From the NCBI GenBank assembly GCA_028554795.2, contig CM068832.1, positions 83,010,049 through 83,074,048 on the forward strand: a DNA stretch of 64,000 nt, written 5' to 3'. A program made the translations under genes and the position numbers. Origin of the DNA: Sinohyriopsis cumingii (Eukaryota; Mollusca; Bivalvia; Unionida; Unionidae). A model generated the notes under the pieces. That model ran no database searches. It had not been told where the DNA came from and worked only from the letters and a program-made list of their open reading frames with translations. Of this stretch, positions 13,477-25,400 are shown in pieces. How positions within the stretch are numbered: position 1 is the stretch's first letter; every line of letters starts with the position of its first letter.

Positions 13477-13479
<3 letters not shown>
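12716..13479. other. Intergenic, with GA microsatellite
   Basis: (GA)n at 13111-13151. No ORF or RNA gene is recognised. Confidence 0.5.

Positions 13480-13543
<64 letters not shown>
13480..13543. repeat. (AT)n microsatellite
   Basis: About 64 bases of pure TA repeat, directly abutting the tail end of the minus-strand SINE at 13544-13800. It probably grew from the SINE tail. Confidence 0.95.
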
Positions 13544-13553
<10 letters not shown>

Positions 13554-13800
13554 GGTTTTACACCATTTTTCGGCACACGATATGCTATACATGGCGGCCA
13601 GTATTAATGTTGGAGGAAGAACCCGGGGAAACCCAGGAAAGAACCACCGACCCACGAGAAGCTACTGGCAAGCTTTCTCACAAACCCACATTGGCCGAAC
13701 CCATACAACCAGAGGTGAGATGCCAGTGATCAAGCAAAGGAAACAAGCAAACCTTCCGCCGCAAATTATTGAGAAATACAATTCTTCCACGACTCACTTT
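13544..13800 (-). mobile_element. tRNA-derived SINE, body and tail (minus)
   Basis: Read on the minus strand this matches the SINE at 22935-23205. Shared blocks in order are GCCAGTAGCTTCYCGTGG, a GGTTMTTTCCTGG block, a TACTGGCYGCCATGT block, and GTGYCGAAAAATG-type text ending in GTRAAACCCA and an AC/A-rich tail. The tRNA-like head is not clear in this copy, so it is 5'-truncated or diverged. The 113-codon plus-strand ORF over it is a shadow. Confidence 0.75.
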
Positions 13801-13989
13801 GTGCAAATGTAAAGAAATGTAAGGAATCAGATCGACCATGTTATATTAGATACGGTTTGCTCTCTAAGATTTACCAGCTGAAAAATCGTCTGGTAATAAC
13901 CATAGATATATGAACAAGACTTCGAGGAAGAACTGATTGGATAAGGCAACTAAGAAGAGTTTTGTTTGGTCAACTCGCAAACTGGATGA

Positions 13990-14690
13990 TCCACCAATGA
14001 TGTTGTGACCGGTTGGTGCGCCAATTTTTATGTTGTGCTCGGTCGGAACATTGTTATGACAGACAGTTCACGTACCACTCGGTGTACCAGTTATGTTGTG
14101 CCTGTTCGGTACCGTGTTGTGACAGGCAGCTCACAGACCTGTCGGTGCATTAATTATGTTGTGCCCGGTCGGTATCGTGTTGTGACAGGCAGCTCACAGA
14201 CCTGTCGGTGCATTAATTATGTTGTGCCTGGTCGGTACCGTGTTGTGACAGGTAGCTCACAGACCTGTCGCTGCATTAATTATATTGTACCTGTTCGGTA
14301 TCGTGTTGTGACAGGCAGCTCACAGACCTGTCCGTGTACTAGTTATGTTGTGCCTGGTCGGTATCGTGTTGTGACAGGCAGCTCACAGGCCAGTCGGTGT
14401 ACTAGCTATATTGTGCCCGGTCGGTACCGTTTTGTGACAGGCAGCTCACAGACCAGTCGGTGTCCTAGTTATATTGTGCCTGGTCGGTATCGTGTTGTGA
14501 CAGGCAGCCCACAGACCAGTCGCTGTCCTAGTTATATTGTGCCTGGTCGGTATCGTGTTGTGACAGGCAGCTCATAGACCAGTCGGTGTACTAGTTATAT
14601 TGTGCCCGGTCGGTACCGTTTTGTGACAGGCAGCTCATGGACCAGTCGATGTACCAGTTACGTTGTTCCCAGTCGATTTCTTGATCACGC
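13990..14690. repeat. 63-bp minisatellite with a long open frame
   Basis: About eleven units of 63 bp (GTGACAGGCAGCTCACAGAC, CAGTCGGTGTACTAGTTATA, TTGTGCCTGGTCGGTATCGT plus GTT). Because 63 is a multiple of three, one frame stays open for 190 codons as a 21-residue repeat (RYRVVTGSSQTSRCTSYVVPG-like). There is no signal peptide or flanking exon structure, so I do not call a gene. Confidence 0.85.
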
Positions 14691-14705
14691 GTGTGTTGAT
14701 GCAAA

Positions 14706-14743
14706 TTATTATTATTATTATTATCATTATTATTATTATTATA
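14706..14743. repeat. (ATT)n microsatellite
   Basis: About twelve ATT units, with one interruption. Confidence 0.9.
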
Positions 14744-14995
14744 GCAGCGGTCGTAATACCGAGCCGACCAATCACGTTGTTAATGGGTACACGTGATAAC
14801 CATCGTGCGCAAAATTCATCACTGGAAAAATTTCAGGAGTATATAAAAGGGTTTAGGAATTTAAAACTGTGATTGGTTGCTTTCATACTGTTTTTAAGAC
14901 GATCATCATCCAGCAGGGTGAAGCAATACTTACCGCTCAGATTGCGTATAATTTCCATGCAGTGCCTCCATTAAAGCAGCACTGATATATTTACT

Positions 14996-15112
14996 TTTGC
15001 TGGCGTAGAGTTACGTTTCCTGGCGTAGAGTTACCTTTCCTGGCGTAGAGTTACTTTTCTTGGTGTATAGTTACCTTTCCTGGCGCAGAGTTACCTTTCC
15101 TGGCGTTCCTTT
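14996..15112. repeat. 20-bp minisatellite
   Basis: Six units of TGGCGTAGAGTTACCTTTCC with single-base variants. Confidence 0.85.
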
Positions 15113-15735
15113 GAAGTGGGTGCTGCTGACTTGAGAAGACAATTTGAATGGCCATCTGGGATGGGATTTGGACTGGCTTTCCATTATACATACTAGTGAT
15201 TTATGCTTGAGAATTGTATTTTGTATAGAATCTTAAAGTGAATAACGAAAGCGAACAGATAGATGTACATGCTGAGAGATGCACGGAAGAATCAAAAAAG
15301 AAAGAAGGAAATGCATGGTACAGACTACCAAACCAACATCCCTTGCACATACCCATAAATAAATACACAAGTTAATCCATTCAAAGAGTTTTCGTTTCAA
15401 TAAACATCTGCATTACTCAATCGATCAATAAATTCAAAATATATTCACTATATCCAAATGACTTGAAGACTTAAAAGTGATAACGATTTCGAGTACCAAA
15501 AAATTTGATTAACATCTGTACGATAATTTCTCATTTTTTAAACTGAATTATTAATTATAAAAGTGATTATTTATTTACTTGCCATAAAAAGTAGGAGGCA
15601 AAAATGTTACTTCGCCGCACAAACTACTTTTATTAAAACTTGAAACAATGCGCCGACATTTTAAAGACTTTTTATCTAGAATATTATATTATACTAATTG
15701 CTTTGTTGATTTTCTAAAAGAGGAGAAAAACAATA
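15113..15735. other. Unannotated AT-rich stretch
   Basis: No supported feature. Confidence 0.5.
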
Positions 15736-16009
15736 ATAATCGGATGCGAGAGCTCGGGGTTTCGAACCCCGGTCGAGTCGTACAAAAGACTTATAAAAAC
15801 TGTCCATACAGCTACTGCGCTTGGCTCTCAGGATTAAACGGTTATGTTAGGACTGATCGGCCTGGTGTCATGATAATGTGACTGGGTGAGACATTATGTT
15901 ACATGTCTGCTGCATGATGCCTAGTGCTAGACATCACTATAAACTGTCATAATCATGACATCATAGCGATACGACTAAAACTTAAAGTTACGTTAAAAAT
16001 CTAAATCAG

Positions 16010-16012
<3 letters not shown>
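15736..16012 (+). mobile_element. Bivalve-type tRNA-derived SINE
   Basis: Contains a tRNA T-arm with a clean stem and loop (CGGGGTTTCGAACCCCG near 15757-15773), followed by GTCGAGTCGTACAAAAGACT and a body with RGGACTGATCGGCCTGGTGT, CATGATAATGTGACTGGGTG and CTGCATGATGCC...CACTATAAA. From memory this body text is that of the widespread bivalve V-type SINEs; I cannot run the comparison. The 5' half of the tRNA head is not recognisable. The copy runs into a long (AT)n tract. Confidence 0.7.

Positions 16013-16090
<78 letters not shown>
16013..16090. repeat. (AT)n microsatellite at SINE tail
   Basis: About 75 bases of TA repeat directly following the SINE. Confidence 0.95.
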
Positions 16091-16189
16091 AAGCGCTCTC
16101 TTCCTTGGCCTTTATATATTTTTGATACGTTTGAAAATTGATTAATTTGTTCGGGAAGCGTAGCTTTGCGCTGACATTTTATCAGATGA

Positions 16190-17060
16190 CTTTTTCATTT
16201 CCACCAGCTCTATCTCGAACTCACCCATGCTAATCGTTTTATATTCGATGTCCACTGAGTACAGCTTGGCAACTGTGCTAAGACCACATTGTGCTGCCAC
16301 GAGGAACCCACAATATACCCGTATTCATGAATGTAACAGCAACGAAATTATTTTCCTGACGCCGCAATCACACCTGTTCGCATTATTACGCCTCTGACAG
16401 CAATTCGGATTGGTGCGCCTATAAAAGCTGTCATAGTCGTTATTCCAAAGCCAACAGCTGTTGCCTTGGCGAGTCCACAAATCACAGAGACCTTAATACG
16501 CGTTTTGTTTCGTGAATACCACGGTTCTCTTGCGATTGTATCTAAACATCTACAGTCCACTTCCATTGTTTCGTTTTGGTAACAATAAGGGCCTATCAGA
16601 GTTATTTTAGTGATACTGTGATCGCGACGTATACTTGCTCGACAAGCTGGCCTTGTTCAGGTACAACGCGCAAGCGCACTTCCAACCAATGAGACCTTTC
16701 AACTTGCACAGCTGCTGGGTAATCATAGAAATATCTACTTGAGGAATATTTAATTCTCCTGAGATTACGCGTACTGGTGGTCTAGCTCCACCAGTTCTAA
16801 CTATATTATTTGTGCCATTGATTGGTGTCAGAAACGACCGTTCTCGTTTACGACCAAGAACCGTTATAGGGACAAGTACATCTTTGTTAAATAAGAGTTG
16901 CGCTTTTTTTCTTCAGGCTGAGTGAATGTTGGTTCATTATAATCAACGAGGAATGTAGCAGGGGGATAATTTATTGGTGAACTCCACTTAATCGCTGTAG
17001 AAGGAATGCTGGACGTTTTTATACCTAACAGTGTAGTTAGCGAACTGACCTTTCTTTTTA
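16190..17060 (-). pseudogene. Coding-like remnant, unassigned (possibly virus-like element)
   Basis: The minus strand has a compact hydrophobic ORF (16348-16566) with a segment AVGFGITTMTAFIGAPIRIA that could span a membrane. Upstream of it are broken coding-like stretches such as ARPPVRVISGELNIPQVDIS (near 16.75 kb) and SSPINYPPATFLVDYNEP (near 16.97 kb). The base composition is richer in GC than the surroundings. The hydrophobic block is loosely like the membrane protein found in Polinton-type elements (compare 59417-59893), but the similarity is too weak to assign a family. It is broken, with several breaks. Confidence 0.35.
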
Positions 17061-17403
17061 CTTGTCAATGCTGTAATGTCAAGCTATCATCGACTTTGTA
17101 ATATTACATCAGTATGGTTTCAACTGTCGAGTTCTATATGGCTCTTAACACAAATATATTTCCGTGTATACGAGGGTTTATTAGCGCCACTCTGCCCCGG
17201 TTGAATAAAAAATATACCTACACTATTTAATGACAAATAATGCACTTACCAGCCAGAAGGAATCATTTATCCGTCAACACATTAATCTGTAAGCAATTTT
17301 CACTGTAGTACTTGCCATATTTCCAGGACAGAAAAATAAATGTTCAAATAATCCGTGAACTTAAAAGTTTATCACATGGTTATCCGCTAGAGTCCGTTTT
17401 TGG

Positions 17404-17639
17404 AAGTTCAGTGGGCAATTCATTCCTAGATAGAAACATATAATAATGTTATTACAAAAACAAACACCATGAAATTAGAAAAAACATTAAAAAATAAAAT
17501 ACATGCTGAGAATATTTCAGGTAGGAAAAATTATTAGGTCTTTAAGTTTGTTCTTGCAGTCGAAATGTGTGAGTTCTAAGAGCACTTTTGAATGGGATCA
17601 CTGTGTCTTTGTGTCTAAGTTCAGTGGGCAATTCATTCC
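17404..17639. repeat. 23-bp exact direct repeat, 213 bp apart
   Basis: AAGTTCAGTGGGCAATTCATTCC occurs at 17404-17426 and again at 17617-17639. The second copy continues into 17640-17950, which looks like a decayed interspersed repeat; I cannot name the family. Confidence 0.6.
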
Positions 17640-17949
17640 ACGTCGCTGGGCCCTGGTATGCAAAAGAACGCTGTCCCTATGACTTTGTTTTCATAGTGGG
17701 AATGAGTATACGATTGTCAGAAGAGGAGCGTAAGTATCTTGCTGGTGTGTACACATGGCTGAGGTCGGATAGGTATGTTGGACTAGAGTCCGACAGTGAA
17801 ACGTAGCACAGAGAACAAATGTTGTGTTTGATTCTGGATCGAATGGATAGCCAGTTTATGGTACAGAGCAGCGGGGAGGTGTGCTCTAATCGTGGTACTC
17901 TAAGTATGATCAGAGCAGCTGTGTATTATACACGGGGTAATTTAACAAT

Positions 17950-18775
17950 CAATATTAAGGGCAACACAAGTATGTCACACAAAGTTTCACCTCCCCCAAA
18001 GAAAATAATAGTTATATACGATAGTGACACAAATCTCTAATTAACCATGAATAATCTAAAGAAAGATGTTACTCTTCGTTACAGCTTGTACTAAGTATAA
18101 CTACAGTAGAGCTGAGTAGCCAATATAGTTTTATTATTTACAATATAACTTTTCAAAATTGGAACTGATGAAAATAAAACAGTTTCTTGTAATAGATATT
18201 AATTATTTATTGTCAATTTCATATAACATCCATATATTAAATGTGATAATACCTCATTATTATGCGACGTTTTATGTTGCTTCTTTTTCTTTGCTCACGC
18301 GTATAAACTGTGTACTTCGGACGCAACGGTCACAGCATAGCCGTCATGAACATATTTATATTCATGCGCCGCATGTAAACATTGGACGTGAACACTTGTG
18401 AAGAATTCTTTTTACACGAGGCTTGCCCGAGTGGGGAGACATATAATACAAACCCTCGACTGGGATTTCCTTGTCTCGGTCCAAACCCCAACATAGATTC
18501 TGTATGTCGCATACAAGCTAGGCTTGAGAATTAAGATTTACAATATGTCTATAAAACACGAGTTTATTGTGCAAAATGTTACATAGAAGTTGGTTGACAA
18601 AAAAAAAACTACGATGTTTGCAGATTGATTTGGTGACGTGTTTGCTGACATAATCGTTTTGAGAACATACTGACCTTGGTGTCAAGAGAGTTGGTTCCAC
18701 TAACATATAATATAATCTTATTACTCTGATGTAAATCATTGTGTTGGATTTTTAAATTCGTTCAATATCTAAACC
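17950..18775. other. Unannotated AT-rich stretch
   Basis: No supported gene or repeat. The short ORFs on both strands look like chance. Confidence 0.5.
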
Positions 18776-20042
18776 ATCCTGTCTTTCCCAGATCCCAGAA
18801 ATTGTTTTGTCCCTAGAAGGCTATACAGACCTGCTGCCTTTCTCAGATCCTAGAAACTGGGCTATCCTTATAAAAGCTATATAGACCAGCTGCCTTTCCC
18901 AGATCTTAGAAACTGGTCTGTCCTTAGAAAGCTATATTTATCTGCTTCCTTTCTCAGATCCAAGAAAATGGGCTGTCCTTAGCCTTATAGACAGTCTGTC
19001 TTTCTCAGATCCCAGCAACTGTTTTGCCCTAAGAAAGCTATATAGACTTGCTCTCTTTTTCAGATCCTAGAAACTAGGTTGTCCTTAGAAAGCTATTTAG
19101 ACCTGATGTCTTTCTAAGATCCCATAAACTGTTTTATCCATAGAAAGCTGTATAGACTTACTGCCTTTCTCAGATCCCATAAACTGTTTTGTCCTTAGAG
19201 AGCTATATAGGCCTTGCCTTTTTCAGATCCTAGAAACTGGGCTGTCCTTAGAAAGTTATATAGACCTGCTGCCTGTCTCAGATCCCAGAAACTGTTTTGT
19301 TATTAGAAAGCTATATAGATCTGCTGCCTTTCTCAGATCCCAGAAACTGTTTTGTCCGTAGAAAGCTATATACATATGCTGCCTTCCTCAGGTCATGGAA
19401 ACTGCGCTGTCCTTAGAAAGCTATAGAGACCTACTGCTTTTCTCAGATCCTAGAAACTGGGCTGTACTTAGAAAGTTATATAGACCTGCTGCCTTTTTCA
19501 GATCCCAAAAGCTATTTTGTTTCCAGAAAGCTATATAGATCTTCTGCCTTTCCCATATCCCAGAAACTGCGTTGTCGCTAGAAAGCTATATAGACCTGCT
19601 GACTTTCTCAGATCCCAGAAACTGGACTGTCTTTAGAAAGCTATATAAACCTACTGCCTTTCTCAGATACTAAAAATTGGACTGTTCTTAGAAAGCTATA
19701 TAGACCTGCTGCCTTTCTCCGATTCTCGAAACTGGGCTTTCCTTAGAAAGCAATACAGACCTGCTGCCTTTCTCAGATCCTAGAAACTGGGCTGTCCTTA
19801 GAAATTCATATAGACTTGCTGCCTTTCCCAGATCACATAAACTGTTTTGTCCCTAGAAAGCTGTACAGACCTGCTGTCTTTCTCAGATCGCATAAACTGT
19901 ATTGTCCATTGAAAGCTATATAGACCTCCTACCTTTTCAAGATTTTAAAATCTGATCTGGCCCTAGAAAGCTATGTAGACCTCATGCCTTTTTCAGATTT
20001 TAGAATCTGGTCTGTCCTTAGAAATCGATATAGACTTTTTAG
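18776..20042. repeat. 55-bp minisatellite, about 23 copies
   Basis: The unit is CTGCCTTTCTCAGATCCTAG, AAACTGGGCTGTCCTTAGAA, AGCTATATAGACCTG, with many substitutions and small indels per copy. The long, strongly diverged array suggests age. A lone related scrap (ACTGCCTTTCT...CTGTCC) sits at about 21650. Confidence 0.9.
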
Positions 20043-20875
20043 ATTATACGTTCCACTTAAACTTGATTACGAATCAATTTGAAACCATGGAATGACCAAA
20101 CCCCATTAATACATTATGGTATAATAAAAGACAGTAATACTATGCTTTGTCCGAAAACAATGGCAAAACTTGCAAAGTGATAGCAACTTAGGAAGAAAGA
20201 ATAAATTCGCACGTAGGCGTCAAAATATTTGCCTGCGCATAACACCAGCATGTAGTCTAACTTAGCATTATGCATCACTGATAACGTAACCTCTTCCGGT
20301 AGATTGTAAAATCTATTTTGATGACATGCCGAAATGGTGGTGCAAGTGTGGATTTGGGGTGTGCTTATGTACTTAATTGGATATTCATGGACGGATGGTA
20401 GGTAACGACTTTGCTAAGGTAAATCAACCCAAGAACGGAATGTTTCGTATTAGCGTTTTGTGCACAGAAATTGTCTTAATGTTTGAGATCATTAAAAAAA
20501 TTCGACTGTCTAAAATATCTTCATTTAACGAGTCGTTCACTGATATGGGAATATTCAATTACCTCATTGTCCCTAGTTCAAATCTGAAATAAATGACTTT
20601 AATTTAAATTTTTGTAAAGTCTTCTTACTGCAGGAGGAATAGTTAGTCAAAATTTGATACAGTTCATAGTATTTGAAGGCTTGTTAGATCATGTAATCTT
20701 TGACATATTTATAAAGATAATAGCAGAGAGACCAATATGAAAGTAATCATATCATGTGCGATATATGAAATTAAATAATGATTATGTTGTAAATGTGTTT
20801 GTCATTTTCTTTAAACTGTCGATAATATTTTCTCTAAATAACTTGAACATCTTCATGCGGATTTTCAGAATTGTC
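20043..20875. other. Unannotated stretch
   Basis: No supported gene. A 71-codon ORF at 20377-20592 has no recognisable similarity or exon signals. Confidence 0.45.
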
Positions 20876-21165
20876 ATCTTCATAAATATACTTGTGGATA
20901 TGTCAGTGCGTTTCCGACTTGTTATTTTCACAAAATTTATTACTTGTGGATATGTCGATGCGTTTCCGACTTGTTATTTTCACAAAATGTATTACTTGTG
21001 GGTATGTCGATGCATTTCCGACTTGTTATTTTCACAATATTTATTACTTGTGGATATGTCGATGCGTTTCCGACTTGTTATTTTCGCAAAATTTATTACT
21101 TGTGGATATGTCGATGCGTTTCCGACTTGTTATTTTCACAAAATTTATTACATGTGGATAGATAA
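20876..21165. repeat. 52-bp minisatellite open in all three forward frames
   Basis: Five to six units of TATTACTTGTGGATATGTCG, ATGCGTTTCCGACTTGTTAT, TTTCACAAAATT. As 52 is not a multiple of three, each frame cycles through all three unit frames, and since none has a stop, all three forward frames are open. These ORFs are not evidence of a gene. Confidence 0.9.
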
Positions 21166-22215
21166 AACCTTGACAATAATTGCACATATTGCGTAGTTAT
21201 CCCTGCGATTTTATTACTATCACTATCATATATATAGTATTTTGCAACAAGTCATGTTTAAGAAATGTCAGATGTCGAATAACGGCATAAAATAGAACAC
21301 ATTCCAGATGAAACTGTATTGTATTTATCTATGTAGACAAATAGAATAACAAGATACAAATATTTATATCTCTGAGTCTGTATTTAGTTAAGGCTACGTT
21401 AAGATTCATATACAGTGAATAATTTATCTACCACAGATCATACCATTTTACAGACCTTGGATAGTCTCTTTAAAGGAGATTTATTCGCAAACAAATCAAA
21501 CCAATTTCATGTTTGCATTCTTAATGGACTCGTTGTTTCTGTCTATTTACCTTTTGACACACTTGGACCCATATTGTTAACCGCATTACTATCAGAAGTA
21601 AATATAACTCTATAAGATAGATCTAGACCTGCCAATGAATCGATATAGCTTACTGCCTTTCTTTCTGACTGGCTGTCCTTTTATATATCGATGAATCCAC
21701 AGACTATAGACCTGTAGTCCCCATTCTTTTTGATGATACTTTATCACTAATTCACAAATGTGCGAAGGAATATGTCAGTGGGTTTCTAAGCTCACCCAGA
21801 CCAGGCCAGATCGGTACCTATGACAGTTCTCTGGTGACGTCACATTACGTGAATTATTTCTGCACAATATGACCTTTCAAGTGTTGATGTGCCGCTAGAC
21901 AAATTTAATAAGAGAAGCTTATAAATAGTTCGGTGAGTTATCAACATAGGAACAGAAATTAAGGAAAAGTAATTAAGAAATAAACCGGGATACATATTCC
22001 TTTCCTGCAGGAGTTTAGTTACCAAATGCTATCACTATCTTATCTAAGTAGCAGTTTTCAGTTGATGGCTTTCCATAAGTTACGAAGATGATATTTCTCT
22101 CATTGTCACTTTCCATATTTATTTTGATCTTTTTATTTTTGAATGATATTTTAAAGGATCATCTCTCATGTAAATGTTATTAAAATCACCCATACATTCA
22201 TGTGACACATTTCAG

Positions 22216-22415
22216 GTGTAGAATTTGAGTTGCTAAAATTCGACAACCAAAGATGGTCCTTGGCTTTCTGACCTGTCAGGCTAACAACGGTAGTTTACCA
22301 GGAAGAATTTCAACAGACGGACGGTTACAGTATCAGCTTTTGCATTCTAGCCTTCAGTATTATCCCAGTTGTTTCTGGATTGGAGCTACGTACAATCATG
22401 TTGATATTTATCAAG
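22216..22415 (+). CDS. Exon: first lectin-like module, N-terminal part
   Basis: Preceded by TTTCAG and followed by GTAGAA. It encodes FDNQRWSLA in one frame and TCQANNGSLPGRIST plus CFWIGATYNHVDIYQ in the next, the usual C-type lectin order (W..A...C....LP, then FWIG). The exon is 200 nt, whereas neighbouring phase-1/phase-1 exons are multiples of three. The frame switches around 22265-22272 (after TGGTCCTTGGCTTTC), as if one base were missing. It could be a sequencing or assembly error, or a real lesion. An internal ATG at 22253 opens the downstream frame. Confidence 0.7.
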
Positions 22416-25400
22416 GTAGAATATTTTGACTTTTACATAAACATTCCATAGTTCCGTTTAACTGAACATACCATTCTGAGCGAAATGTTTGCTTTGTTTC
22501 TTTTGTGGAGGAGAAAAACGTTTGTTGTGCACTGAATTTACAGTCTGTAGAGTATGATCATATATTTTACAATTTACAGTTTTACACGAATTCAGTACTT
22601 CCTTTCAATTTCCCCAAACGGTCAACCAAGCAAAATAATTGGCTTTAAACAACTTCTGGAATATCTTGGAAGCGGGATCGGCAACCTAGTTTACATAGCG
22701 TGCCACTTTTTTCAGGATTAATTACAAAATGAACAAGCGCGTGCCACCAGTAAGAGAGTAACACTGTTGAAACCAAAATTTTTGGCTGCCCTCCGCGTGC
22801 CACACGAAACCTCTTGACACGCCACCTTACGTGTGCCATAATTTACCGACACCTGTATTAGAAATCAGTAGTAAAAACTTTGTTAAATCTGCAACATCCA
22901 TGTATATATTTCATATTATATTTCAATGATGCTCATGCAATTATACATGCGAATCCCGGGTGTCTGAGTGTCTATGGCGATTGCCTTTACAGATTACCAT
23001 CTCACTTCTGCTCGCTTGGGTTCGAATCTCATTTCCGACAACATACTTATGTTAGAAGGTTTACCAGTAGCTTCCCGTGGATTGTTGGTTATTTCCTGGT
23101 TTTACCGAATTTATTTCTCCACTAAATATACTGGCTGCCATGTTTAGCCTGACATGTGGTGAAAAATGTCGTGAAACCCACAAAAAAACCCCAAAACAAA
23201 CCAATATTAGACTTCTGTGATGCTTTTCCTTGCTTTCGCCATTGCCTAAATTAATAATGTGTTAGTTATATGTTTAGTACTATTGACAAGTTACAGCATT
23301 ATGTTTGATCCAAGTCTTTATATTTTAGAGGAAAAATATCCCATAGAATGTTGCGAAATTATTAAGAAGCACGGCAATCAAACAAAGGTGGACTGTGTGG
23401 AATGCAGTGGATCGGCTTATCACAGATACCTGTGTGCCAAAGGTGAGAGAATTGTTATACTTGTGCTCAGTTCCAGATATTGATGGTTCCTTTCTTAATG
23501 TTATCGGTACACATGCTGAGAGGTTGTTAGCTAGGGTTGAAGCAGTTATCAGCATTACGTGCAACGTTCGCACTTGATTTAATGACGTTTATAACTTGCT
23601 CTATTGTATTAGAATCAGTCGATTTAGACCAAAACAAATCTTTAGATTATTTTAAACATATGCATTTAAAAACTTTAACAAGAAAGTTTCCTACTCTAGG
23701 GAAATATTTGAACTATTCCAATTTATTATTTATCTTTTTAAATAGGTCAGCCATTTATTAAGCGTTCAAAATTTGGACAAATAAACTGAAATGTTATTAG
23801 TAAAGATATATTTTTGCCGCCTGTTAACAACTGTAGGTATATATTCAGATGGCTACATAGTTACAGAAGCTATACAGTCTCAAGAGAGTCGAAGCTGGAA
23901 TAATGCTTCTAGCATTTGTAAATCGCAAAAACTTTCCCTGCCGTCAAAAGACGATAAGGGCTTTCAAGAAAAGCTCAAGGTGAATGGCTCGCAAACATTT
24001 TGGACAACAATCGTCAGACTGCTTAATACAAATCCAGGAGTAGGTGAGCAAATTTATCTTTGAAATAGATTTTAATTCTCATGAATAGTGATGAGAGTAC
24101 GCCAATTTAACGTCAGAAATCAAATAACAAAATGATTCTCATGTGATTGACTTAATTGGGTGAAAATATTGATTGTTTTGTTATTATCTCGAAATCACAC
24201 GATTCCTGGTTAGGTTAATTTACCAAAGCTACAGGGAATTCGAACAATGGGTGAAAATATTGATAGTTTCGTTATTTATCTCTAAATCACATGATTCCTG
24301 GTTAGGCCAATTTACTAAACCTAGTGGAAATTGTAACATTCAGTACTAATAATAACTCTATGACAATTTATCAAGTAGTTCTACGAAAAATAGTACATAA
24401 ACAACGCGTCATAATTTAAAACTAGGCTTGGTTTAAACAGAATCAGGTCGTGTGATATGAAATCAGATCAAGGGAAAATGGCAAAATGTACAATGGTGAA
24501 ATTAAAATGACTGTCGTGTAAAAAAACAATATTTCCAAACCGCGACTGCATAATTCCGATATTTCGAATATATTAATATTTACGTTGTGCATGAAATAAA
24601 ATCTTACGAAGTGTGTCAGCTATGGACCTTTTTCTGTGCAAAATTTTAATTTTGTTTCATGACCCGCGTCAGAGATTTCCATCCTCCATGGAATTGTACA
24701 CCAACATTTTCCTTTGACACGATTTTTGAATTTAATTTTTTTCATTATTTGTTAGGTGCTGATCAGATTCCCATTTGCTTCTGTAATGGATCCATCCGAT
24801 TCTACGACTGTCCAGAAAAACAAACAATATTTTGTATTGCAGGTAAGTTATAACATTTCCAGAGTGATAATTAAACAACAGTAGGAATAGGAACCATCGA
24901 TTGGAATGTTTTAAGTATGCAATAAATATGGAAGTGTTACAAGTAACAGAGTAGAAGCAACTACTTTTTGTACAAGAAATATTACTATATTTTACAGGTA
25001 ACATAGTAAAAATAATTACTTTTTGTAAAAATACTATGACTATGTGTTACAAGAAAAATAGAAGAAACTATGAATTTTCGCACAGGAGGAAAAGCACATG
25101 GAAATATAAATATTACGAGATCACACAATATAATATTTTCTCTTGCACATTGAATCTTGCATTTGGAATTTTAACAGTGCAATTAAAATCAGATTTAATG
25201 TGTACATCTACTGGAAACATAAATATTTATCGTCTTTTTAAAAGCAAATTTCATGTGTACATCTACTGGAAATATAAATCTTTATCTTCTCTTTAAATAC
25301 AGTCATTTCAACGAGTAATACAAATGAGATTATAGTTGAAAATTAAAATTTATTTTCAATTATGATATAATAGACTTGGATATGTCTTCCTGGTAAGACA

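Noticed and set aside
13471-13812. 113-codon ORF over the (AT)n run and SINE
   Set aside because: Composed of an (IY)n run and antisense SINE text.
14005-14577. 190-codon ORF as a real repeat protein
   Set aside because: It is a 63-bp minisatellite with one open frame. There is no signal peptide, no flanking exons and no family match.
20756-21196. 146-codon ORF with hydrophobic start
   Set aside because: It overlaps a 52-bp array that is open in all three forward frames.
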